DNA of 64,000 nucleotides from Spirochaetota bacterium (GTDB lineage Bacteria; Spirochaetota; Brevinematia; Brevinematales; Brevinemataceae). Every line of letters begins with the position of its first letter. Position 1 is the stretch's first letter. Below, piece after piece: positions 33,993 through 41,064 of the stretch. Both the position numbers and the translations under genes were made by a program. Under the pieces are notes generated by a model. It was given only the letters and a program-made list of their open reading frames with translations. It searched no databases and was not told the DNA's origin. The stretch lies in assembly GCA_030154445.1 (NCBI GenBank), contig JAGUQW010000013.1, forward strand, positions 52,007 through 116,006, in the 5' to 3' direction.

Positions 33993-36182
33993 CTAGAATT
34001 TCAATTTAAAATTAGCATACCATTCTTTTTTTTCTGGATCAATTTCCATTCCCAAATAGACTTCTTTACTATATAAATACCAACTCATAATACCCGTTGA
34101 TAAAAGAGCAGCTGCAATAGAAGCGTATAAAGTAGCTTGGCTGGTGACAGCAAAGCGATCTCTATCTGCTATATATTGATTTAATCTTTCTTGCTCTACA
34201 CCAGAGGTAACAGCTCCAAAAGCATTTGCCAAATCATCTGCTTCTTTAGAACGAGCTTGTGTATAAAAACTAGCTCCTAGTAATCCTATAGTTGTAAACC
34301 AAGAAAGATAAGTAGCTGTTAATAATGCTGTTTGGGCTTTAGTCCGATAAGAAGTTTCATAGCTTTTAAATTGAGCATCGATATTTATCGATTTTTTATC
34401 ATCTGTTAGTGTAATATTTTTGTATACAGAATTTCTATTGGAGCTTAATGGTGCAGTAGGATTGAGAATTTCTACTCTATATTTGTTGTATAAGGTTAAA
34501 TTACTAATAATTAAAGGAGTTTTACCTTTATATTGAGCATTTATGTAAATTTCTGCATCAGGAATAGATGCTGTAATACTTACTATTCCTGAATTATTTA
34601 AGGCTTGCAATTTATAATTAATACAATTTGTTTGATTCGGCGTAATAGCTGTCAAAATTTCTTCTCTATTAAATCCTTCTTTCAAAAATAAAATACGCTG
34701 TTCCCCAATAGGTGCTGTAGGATAAATTAGAGGAGTGGAACCTATATAAAATCCATTAAGATAAACAAGAGAATCTGTTGGAAAACTATCTACTCTAAGA
34801 ACAGTATAGGGTCTATTAATAATAATAGAATGAAAATATTTCAACCAGTCTTTCATCGCTATAGGAATTTCATTTTCAGGAACATTAATTCGTAGACTTA
34901 ATGGGCTTGGTCTAGTTTTTAATGGATTACTAGGAGTTGCAGGTTTTGTATCTCGAAAATTAGTTGAAAAAGTATCGAATTCGTCTTGTAATCTTGGAGA
35001 TATGTCAGGTTTTTTAAAGGGAGTCCGTAAAAACACTGTTTTAAAAGATTCTTTGTCTGTAGGATCTAAACTATCTTTTAATTTTAAGATAGTTTTTAGT
35101 AAAGGAGGTTTTGAAGAAAAATTCTTTTCCCACCAAGTATCACCTGTACTGTATACAGGGTATATTTGCAATCTTATGGATGTCTCTACAGGTTGGATAA
35201 CAGAATTTTTTTCACGAGTACGAAAATCCCCACCAATATGATATATATATTCAAAAGATTGAGAAGGTTCTGTTTCTTTTTTTTCTTCTATAGGTTCAAT
35301 AATGTTTGTTGTTTCGTTTGTATCTTTATTTTTTTGGAGCTGTTTGGCTTTCCATTTTTTTGGATCACTAAGCTTTAGCTTATAGTCGTCCAGGGCAGTA
35401 ATATCGGCTTCTGTAGCTCTACGCACTTCTATAGGTAAAAAACTTAGATAGTTAGTTAGTGTTGGAAATTCTTCATAAAGCATAAGAAGCATATTGGTAG
35501 GAGTGAGTAAATTTTTGTTAACAACAACAACATTAGTTTTGATAGCATTTGTGACAGTTTTTAGAATTTCATTAGAAGTAATATTTGTTTCCATAACACC
35601 ACTAACAAATTTACTATTAGTAGTGAATTCAAAATAATTAGTATTTGTGGTAGTTTCAGCATTATATTGAGTCTCTTGTGTAGGAACTACTAATAAATAG
35701 TTGGTGAGATAGGTAAAATAAGAATTTTCAAATCTATCATAATCTGTTTTATCTTTATCTTTGTCATAGAATATAGAGTTTGTATTCTTATCTTCATCCT
35801 TATCATCACTATTTGTGTCTGAGCTAAATTCATCAAAATCACCCTCTTCTCCATCTTTAAGATCAACTTTTTGAAATAAATTTGATAATTCTGTAGAGAC
35901 ATAAAAGGGCATCCCATCAAAAGGAATATAAGCCAATGTAGAACGAAGTGATTCTAACATAGCCTCTATGTTATCTGGAATTGCTGTTTCTAGATATGCT
36001 CTATTAGTATCTTTTTTAGAAAGATTATCAAAAGGGTGAATAATCACAATCACCTTTTTGGGGAATGTCTTGACAATAGCATTTTCGAGGGTGTTACGAT
36101 ATTCTATTTCCTCACGCTGTGGAAGTCTGTAACAAGCATTTAAGAAAAGTGAAATTAACATAAGTGTGGTAAGTTTTTTCAT
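33993..36182 (-). CDS. Large PEGA-domain lipoprotein
   Basis: 729 residues. The signal MKKLTTLMLISLFLNAC ends in a lipobox (FLNAC), so Cys17 is probably lipidated. An acidic Asp-rich patch (about residues 90-150) and a Thr/Asn-rich section follow (about 165-260, TTTNTNYFEFTTNSKF, METNITSNEILKTVTN). Two PEGA modules lie at about 485-540 (SFPTDSLVYLNGFYIGSTPL) and 555-605 (SIPDAEIYINAQYKGKTPL). Two hydrophobic helices near residues 640 and 690 precede the end. PEGA repeats occur in surface lipoproteins that bind cell wall or other proteins; the role here is unknown. The transcript appears leaderless. Confidence 0.75.
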   Translation of the reverse strand: MKKLTTLMLISLFLNACYRLPQREEIEYRNTLENAIVKTFPKKVIVIIHPFDNLSKKDTNRAYLETAIPDNIEAMLESLRSTLAYIPFDGMPFYVSTELSNLFQKVDLKDGEEGDFDEFSSDTNSDDKDEDKNTNSIFYDKDKDKTDYDRFENSYFTYLTNYLLVVPTQETQYNAETTTNTNYFEFTTNSKFVSGVMETNITSNEILKTVTNAIKTNVVVVNKNLLTPTNMLLMLYEEFPTLTNYLSFLPIEVRRATEADITALDDYKLKLSDPKKWKAKQLQKNKDTNETTNIIEPIEEKKETEPSQSFEYIYHIGGDFRTREKNSVIQPVETSIRLQIYPVYSTGDTWWEKNFSSKPPLLKTILKLKDSLDPTDKESFKTVFLRTPFKKPDISPRLQDEFDTFSTNFRDTKPATPSNPLKTRPSPLSLRINVPENEIPIAMKDWLKYFHSIIINRPYTVLRVDSFPTDSLVYLNGFYIGSTPLIYPTAPIGEQRILFLKEGFNREEILTAITPNQTNCINYKLQALNNSGIVSITASIPDAEIYINAQYKGKTPLIISNLTLYNKYRVEILNPTAPLSSNRNSVYKNITLTDDKKSINIDAQFKSYETSYRTKAQTALLTATYLSWFTTIGLLGASFYTQARSKEADDLANAFGAVTSGVEQERLNQYIADRDRFAVTSQATLYASIAAALLSTGIMSWYLYSKEVYLGMEIDPEKKEWYANFKLKF

Positions 36183-36189
36183 ATTTCAC

Positions 36190-36218
36190 ATTATATGGTA
36201 AAATAATAATTTTATCAA
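36190..36218 (-). promoter_or_regulatory. Promoter of the PEGA lipoprotein, 7 bases from its ATG
   Basis: Minus-strand TTGATA (36218-36213), 17-base spacer, TATAAT (36195-36190). The ATG at 36182 begins 7 bases beyond the -10 box and has no Shine-Dalgarno, so the mRNA is probably leaderless or nearly so. Confidence 0.7.
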
Positions 36219-36319
36219 CAAATAGCCCATATCGTTTTGTTTTTTACAAAGATGTATACAAATAATATAGTGGTATTATAAGATATCTTTGATCAATATT
36301 AATAGTATTAAAATAATAG

Positions 36320-36348
36320 TTGTCAAATTATCCATAATAGATTAAAAT
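36320..36348 (+). promoter_or_regulatory. Promoter of ridA
   Basis: TTGTCA (36320-36325), 17-base spacer, TAAAAT (36343-36348), about 63 bases before the start; AAAGGAGAG is the ribosome site. Confidence 0.6.
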
Positions 36349-36410
36349 AAGATAATAAAATTATTATAATAAATAATACGATAAAACAATATATTTCAAA
36401 GGAGAGTTTT

Positions 36411-36785
36411 ATGAAAAAACAAATTTCTACTACCAAAGCACCTCAAGCTATAGGGCCTTATTCTCAAGCTATCGTAGCAAATGGAATGCTATATGTTTCA
36501 GGTCAAATTCCAGTAAATCCAGCTACAGGGCAAGTAAGTTCTGATATTTCAGAACAAACAAAACAAAGTATGGAAAATATTAAAGCTATCTTAGAGGAAG
36601 CTGGAACAAATTTTTCCAAAGTTGTTCGTTGTGGAATTTTTATTAAAAATATGGATGATTTTGTAAAAATTAACGAAGTTTATGGATCATATTTTACAGA
36701 GCCATATCCAGCTAGAGCTACGGTTGAAGTATCTCGTTTGCCAAAAGATGTTTTGGTAGAAATAGATGCTATCGTATTATTATAA
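36411..36785 (+). CDS. ridA: RidA family enamine/imine deaminase
   Basis: 124 residues, trimeric YjgF/YER057c/UK114 fold. It hydrolyses reactive enamine and imine intermediates such as 2-aminoacrylate from threonine dehydratase. Key features are APQAIGPYSQAIVANGMLYVSGQIP, the Arg of the active site in VRCGIFIKNM, YPARATVEVSRLPKDVLVEI and the terminal Glu-Asp pair. Length is exactly typical. A strong AAAGGAG precedes the ATG; it is a single gene flanked by terminators. Confidence 0.97.
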   Translation: MKKQISTTKAPQAIGPYSQAIVANGMLYVSGQIPVNPATGQVSSDISEQTKQSMENIKAILEEAGTNFSKVVRCGIFIKNMDDFVKINEVYGSYFTEPYPARATVEVSRLPKDVLVEIDAIVLL

Positions 36786-36805
36786 TTTTTATTAAGAGCT
36801 AATCA

Positions 36806-36842
36806 GTAAAAAAGCACCTAGGCTTACGCTAGGTGCTTTTTT
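36806..36842. terminator. Bidirectional terminator after ridA
   Basis: AAAAAAGCACCTAG pairs with CTAGGTGCTTTTTT around GCTTACG-type loop bases. It also serves the lipoprotein operon converging from the right. Confidence 0.9.
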
Positions 36843-36858
36843 ATTGCGATTGTTACTA

Positions 36859-37602
36859 TTATCTTGTATCGAATTGAGTAACTTTATTATCGACAATAGT
36901 AATTTTGTATGTTTGTAGTACGCCCTCTTGAGACACTGTATATTGAATGATATCATTAGGAGGATTGTAAGAAATAGAACTATCTACGATAATATCCTTG
37001 GGGATAAAATTATAACTTATCGTAATAAGATCTCCAGAAATATTAATTATTTTGGCTGTGTTTGCTGAAATAACACAAGTTTTCTCACCTCCAAAAAAAG
37101 GAGGATGAGAAGGCCCAGGTTTGATATAATAGTACAATAACTTTTGATCATGTTTGAACATATCAAAATTTAATTTCCCTATGGTATTTGGTGGTATAAG
37201 ATCTAGAATAGTCTCTACTTGGATATCTATCACTTTATGATTGTGTATTTTTAAAGTATATCTTTTTTTGTATAAAGGAACTTCATAACTAATTTCTTTT
37301 GTTTTATCCATATATGAAATTCTTGTATCTCCATATATTGAAATAATACTATGATTATAATATATCTTAAAAATAGGGTTTTCAGGATTGTACTCAATTT
37401 GATCACCATAAGCCAAACCTTGCCATAAAAGAGAGATTGAATTTCCATTATCGCTTGTATATTTTGTTGTTGCAGATACTTTTCTATCAGTGAACATATC
37501 TGGATGTAGATAAAATATTGTTTTTGTAGAATCTTTATTGTTAGAAGAAGGGGCATTACTACAAGAATTTAATAGGAATAATAGTATTAAATAATATTTC
37601 AT
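36859..37602 (-). CDS. Lipoprotein of unknown function in the B12-riboswitch operon
   Basis: 247 residues. Signal MKYYLILLFLLNSC gives a good lipobox (LLNSC), so Cys14 is likely lipidated. A Ser/Asn linker (SNAPSSNNKDST) leads to a beta-rich body with internally similar halves: IKPGPSHPPFFGGEKTCVI in the middle and YTVSQEGVLQTYKITIVDNK near the end. No domain is recognised. Its ATG overlaps the stop of the preceding lipoprotein gene (ATGA), so it is the last gene of the operon behind the cobalamin riboswitch. A surface accessory for corrinoid capture is plausible but unproven. Confidence 0.7.
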   Translation of the reverse strand: MKYYLILLFLLNSCSNAPSSNNKDSTKTIFYLHPDMFTDRKVSATTKYTSDNGNSISLLWQGLAYGDQIEYNPENPIFKIYYNHSIISIYGDTRISYMDKTKEISYEVPLYKKRYTLKIHNHKVIDIQVETILDLIPPNTIGKLNFDMFKHDQKLLYYYIKPGPSHPPFFGGEKTCVISANTAKIINISGDLITISYNFIPKDIIVDSSISYNPPNDIIQYTVSQEGVLQTYKITIVDNKVTQFDTR

Positions 37603-38168
37603 AATAGCCCTCTTAATACATGATTTTTTATATTTTTATTAGTAGCTATAGCAATAAGATTTCCTATGTCTACCTGTTCTCCATCCCACGCGTCAATAAA
37701 TGCAAATCCCCACTCACTCTTAGTTCTGTAGATTGTATTATTAGATATTCTGACTATATAAAGAGCTCCACTTAATTTCGGACTAGCAGATGCAGGCATA
37801 ACCATAATAGCTGTTTTTCCATCGATAAAACTATTTTTCTCTTTTCCTAGCGTGTGATTATTTACTAATGTGTGAAGAATATATTTTTTGTTTGGATCAA
37901 TATTATCCATATAATCCCATAAATCTCCCTTTTCAAACCAAAAATGCATTGACAATAATCCTCCACCCCAAATATTAGCCCGCCCTGCGTAAGGATTATT
38001 TTTGTCTATACTACTGGTGATGTCTGTCCATTCGTCTTTGTATTGAGCTTGTATAGTAGGATCTGAATTTACTGTAATAATAGTACGAATTATTTGAGAA
38101 TTATCAGCGCTAAGGCTACAATTTGCTAATAGAAAAAATCCAAACAAAGTAATTATTTTATTTTTCAT
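37599..38168 (-). CDS. Lipoprotein of unknown function in the B12-riboswitch operon
   Basis: 189 residues. Signal MKNKIITLFGFFLLANC ends in a lipobox (LLANC; Cys17 lipidated). The mature part is rich in aromatic residues (GGGLLSMHFWFEKGDLWDY, SEWGFAFIDAWDGEQVDIG) and seems globular and beta-rich. I recognise no family; HmuY-like or other ligand-binding lipoproteins are possible but not supported by any motif. It lies 24 bases after the receptor gene and overlaps the next lipoprotein by 4 bases, so all three share the cobalamin-controlled transcript. Confidence 0.7.
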   Translation of the reverse strand: MKNKIITLFGFFLLANCSLSADNSQIIRTIITVNSDPTIQAQYKDEWTDITSSIDKNNPYAGRANIWGGGLLSMHFWFEKGDLWDYMDNIDPNKKYILHTLVNNHTLGKEKNSFIDGKTAIMVMPASASPKLSGALYIVRISNNTIYRTKSEWGFAFIDAWDGEQVDIGNLIAIATNKNIKNHVLRGLL

Positions 38169-38192
38169 AATGTTTTCCTCAATAAATATTCT

Positions 38193-40022
38193 TTAAAAAG
38201 TGTACTCAATGCCAAATTCAGCTCTAATTCCTGGATTAAAAGGAGAATATATATTATTTGGTATTGATCGATAAGATTGATTAGCTAAATTCAAAAGATT
38301 AAAAATAAGTATTTTATATTTTATATTAAGATCCAAATAATGCCTTGGTACCTTATCTACAAAACCACTACCATTAGGAACATTACTTACTAATTTGTAA
38401 GTAAGCGTTGTGTGCCAAGTATTATCCATATTTCTTCCTATTATTTTTGACATCCACTGCCATGTTGGAGTTGGAGTTGGAGCAAATCCTCTTATATCTT
38501 TTTCTTCTGTCCAAGCAAGTCCTGTGTGTATCTCTATAACATTAGTATTGATAAATATTTTGTATTCACTACTAATTTCAGTAGAAATTGCTGTAACATT
38601 GTCAGAATTGACAACAGTATTTTTTTCAGTAAGACGAAAACCTCTATCAAGCCAAGAATAGGAAACATTAGCGAATACACGCCAATTAGTTTTATTAATT
38701 CCTATTTCAATACCTGTTCTCACACCATCTTTAGGTTTTACCAAGGGGTTTGGTAAAGGATTTGGAGTTCCAAATCCATAAGCTGTAGAAAAATCAGGAA
38801 GCACATAAACACGACTAATATGTGTAGAAGCATAAACACCGTTTCTATGTCTTAATCCTATTGTTAGTAGAGGAACGGGAGTATAAGAATTTTGAGATAC
38901 AATTTGATTTAAAGAAAGATTGAAATCCATATTAATAGTAGGATTAGTATTTTCTTTGAATATAGATGCACCAAATTCTGTAATAATATGAAGAAAATGA
39001 TTTCCATATTTTGGGATACCTTTATAATTTTCAGCAGAGGCTCTCTTACCATCATTGAGTTGATTAAATTCATAAGCTAAGAGAATTTGATAATTATATT
39101 TATCAATCTGATCCGAAATACCAGTTTGTACATTGAGTTGATGATTAAGATAGTCATTAGTAAAAACATCAGTAGTGATAAATTGATTATAGAAGGTATA
39201 ATTAGCTATTATTAAAAAAATATCTTTTTGGTAACGAATTCCTGTAATGAGATTATTTCTTTTTATTTGACAAGTTTTGAAAGTAGGATCTGCTGTTTCT
39301 CCAAAACTATCAGTATAGGTATTTGCAAGTAAAAACTCCAAATTTTTCCATACTGTTTTAGAAATAAAAGAAAATCTTTTGTAAATAGAGTAGGGATAAG
39401 TCTCAAAATTAGCCCCTTTATCGGTAGCAAAATAATAATCTTTCAATCCTAAATCACTAACAAAACCAAAAAATGTTGATCCCTCTTTGAATATTCTTTC
39501 CCCTTGAATTTTGGTATAAAGATTAGCTGTAGTACTAGCTTTGACAAATATAGTTGCATAATTTTCAAAAGTAATAGGGATACGGAAATCGATAAAACTT
39601 CCTGCATTAATACCTAAGGGTACTAGATTTTGTTTGTAAATATCAACTCTTTGGGCAAAATCGTAAGGAAGTAAATCTAAGATGAATTGTCCTTGATTAA
39701 TACTAGGATCCTTAATCATAAATCCATCAATTCCTAAAATAGGAGGAGTTGTTGCTCCATTAATTCTAATAGCGCCTATTCTTCCTACGGCAGAAGATTC
39801 AATACTAACAGAGGAAGAATTTATGAGATTGGCTAGAGAATTATTATTGTTGACAGAAGAACTTTGAAAATTCAATCCTGGTTTATAATATTTTGCAACA
39901 GTATTTTGAAAAACAGTCGATTCAACAGGAATAATATTAGAGTTGTTCCTTTCTTGTGCAATGATAAAAGTAGGAAAAAATAAGAAATAAAAAATAAATA
40001 AATATATATTGTGCTCCTGCAA
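38193..40022 (-). CDS. TonB-dependent receptor, BtuB-like, under B12 riboswitch
   Basis: About 609 residues from the TTG at 40022. An N-terminal hydrophobic signal (YLFIFYFLFFPTFIIA) precedes a plug domain with VGRIGAIRINGATTPPILGI and VDIYKQNLVPLG, typical of TonB-dependent receptors. A long beta-barrel follows, ending in the aromatic terminus FGIEYTF used by the BAM machinery. Length matches BtuB (about 600). The riboswitch and terminator upstream make corrinoid the probable substrate. No clear TonB box was found. The start is uncertain: no ATG exists, and the best Shine-Dalgarno (GCAGGAG) points to an AUA codon at 40007 rather than the TTG. No TonB, ExbB or BtuFCD genes are nearby. Confidence 0.8.
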   Translation of the reverse strand: MQEHNIYLFIFYFLFFPTFIIAQERNNSNIIPVESTVFQNTVAKYYKPGLNFQSSSVNNNNSLANLINSSSVSIESSAVGRIGAIRINGATTPPILGIDGFMIKDPSINQGQFILDLLPYDFAQRVDIYKQNLVPLGINAGSFIDFRIPITFENYATIFVKASTTANLYTKIQGERIFKEGSTFFGFVSDLGLKDYYFATDKGANFETYPYSIYKRFSFISKTVWKNLEFLLANTYTDSFGETADPTFKTCQIKRNNLITGIRYQKDIFLIIANYTFYNQFITTDVFTNDYLNHQLNVQTGISDQIDKYNYQILLAYEFNQLNDGKRASAENYKGIPKYGNHFLHIITEFGASIFKENTNPTINMDFNLSLNQIVSQNSYTPVPLLTIGLRHRNGVYASTHISRVYVLPDFSTAYGFGTPNPLPNPLVKPKDGVRTGIEIGINKTNWRVFANVSYSWLDRGFRLTEKNTVVNSDNVTAISTEISSEYKIFINTNVIEIHTGLAWTEEKDIRGFAPTPTPTWQWMSKIIGRNMDNTWHTTLTYKLVSNVPNGSGFVDKVPRHYLDLNIKYKILIFNLLNLANQSYRSIPNNIYSPFNPGIRAEFGIEYTF

Positions 40023-40043
40023 CTTTAATTAACAATTAAAGTT
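40021..40043. repeat. Perfect hairpin just before the receptor ribosome site
   Basis: Ten-base arms AACTTTAATT and AATTAAAGTT surround a three-base centre. In the transcript this hairpin ends at the possible TTG start codon and directly precedes the GCAGGAG site, so it could influence initiation or protect the mRNA end after terminator read-through. Confidence 0.6.
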
Positions 40044-40088
40044 AAATTTGTAGTAGGACAAACTTTGTATGCAGGCGTAAAGAAATGA

Positions 40089-40122
40089 AAAACCCGAAAA
40101 GTATTAATACTTTTCGGGTTTT
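40089..40122 (-). terminator. Riboswitch expression-platform terminator
   Basis: A long perfect stem (AAAACCCGAAAAGTAT and its complement, centred at 40105) is followed by a T-rich run on the minus strand. It lies between the cobalamin aptamer and the receptor gene, where ligand-dependent termination would act. Confidence 0.88.
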
Positions 40123-40131
40123 AATTTGTAT

Positions 40132-40335
40132 AGAAAGGAAAGAGAGATTCTAGAAATCTCGGTGCCCTTTCTTCCTTATGCCCGAGGAAGAATGTCGACA
40201 AATATAAAAGCAGGTTTCCTGGCTCTTAGCATACAAACACACCTTCTCCAAAAAATTGAATGGCATTTTGTGTTTGCTGTGACTAATTACAGTGTCGGGT
40301 AACGCATCGAATTTTAATCGATTTCCCTTTTAACT
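40132..40335 (-). promoter_or_regulatory. Cobalamin riboswitch
   Basis: On the minus strand the conserved blocks of the cobalamin aptamer occur in order: AAAAGGGAAATCGATT (family GGGAA core), ACCCGACACTGTAA (matching GCCCCCGCNACTGT), GTCACAGC (CCACTG block), GAGAAGG (GGGAAGG block), the B12 box AGCCAGGAAACCTGC (40224-40210), and a closing arm with CGGGCATAAGGAAG. A terminator follows, so binding of the ligand most likely ends transcription. Class and preferred ligand (adenosyl- or methyl/hydroxocobalamin) need a covariance search or probing. Confidence 0.92.
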
Positions 40336-40381
40336 TTTATACAATTTTTGTATAAAAGCACTTTTATATTATGTATAATCT

Positions 40382-40411
40382 ATTATACAATAGATCAAGA
40401 TAGTAAGTCAA
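40382..40411 (-). promoter_or_regulatory. Promoter of the cobalamin-riboswitch operon
   Basis: Minus-strand TTGACT (40411-40406), 18-base spacer, TATAAT (40387-40382). Transcription would begin near 40375 and run through a hairpin at 40334-40358 into the aptamer. Confidence 0.75.
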
Positions 40412-40418
40412 TCCTTAT

Positions 40419-40784
40419 CTAAAAATAAGAAGAAATTTTCTTTTGTTCACGAATTTCTAAACGCATTTTAGAAAAAAACAGATCTCTTTGATGAAAGCAA
40501 TTATATTTCCATTCAATATGGAAGGGAGAGATAATGACATGAGAAATAAGACCAAAAAAGGCTGCATAACGAAATATTTCATGAACAGTATGTTCGTAAT
40601 TAGAATCTTGATAAATATTTAATAAATTTTTAATTTCAAAATAAGACATAGAAAAAGTAGGAGATAAGCTATAACTATAACCACAAGAATGTTGTTGAAA
40701 TGCTAATTGTTCAAGTTTGTGTAATGATAAAGAAAAATGTAAGTTGTCATATATACCGTAGTAATTAAGACACATTTCTAGCAT
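40419..40784 (-). CDS. Hypothetical protein, no recognised family
   Basis: 121 residues from the ATG at 40784, which follows a strong AAAAAGGAG 6 bases upstream; a longer GTG start at 40829 lacks a site. The protein is rich in aromatic and His residues (LNYYGIYDNLHFSLSLHKLE, HTVHEIFRYAAFFGLISHVI) and ends in a basic segment. No signal peptide, membrane helix or motif is clear. It sits between uvrC and the riboswitch promoter, with its own gap of about 165 AT-rich bases upstream. The strong ribosome site is the main reason to believe it is real. Confidence 0.6.
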   Translation of the reverse strand: MLEMCLNYYGIYDNLHFSLSLHKLEQLAFQQHSCGYSYSLSPTFSMSYFEIKNLLNIYQDSNYEHTVHEIFRYAAFFGLISHVIISPFHIEWKYNCFHQRDLFFSKMRLEIREQKKISSYF

Positions 40785-40996
40785 GGTAGCTCCTTTTTGC
40801 GTAAAATATCTGTGTAATTTCTTGAACACATTAATTCTGTATCTTATTTTCTATAATTTTTCGATTTTTGTCAAAATTTAATCAAGTATATTTTTATTGA
40901 ATTTTGACTTTCATATAATAATATAATATATTTATACTACTTTGTAGCAATAATAAAGAGAATATTGTTGTGAATTTTTCTATAAATTATTTATAC

Positions 40997-41034
40997 AAAA
41001 AACCCTCCTGTATTATTGATAGGAGGGTTTTTTT
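40997..41034. terminator. Terminator of uvrC
   Basis: AAAAAACCCTCCT pairs with AGGAGGGTTTTTT around an eleven-base loop. On the minus strand it follows the uvrC stop by about 30 bases. Confidence 0.9.
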
Positions 41035-41064
41035 GTATAGTAATATTAATGTTATTTAATATGA

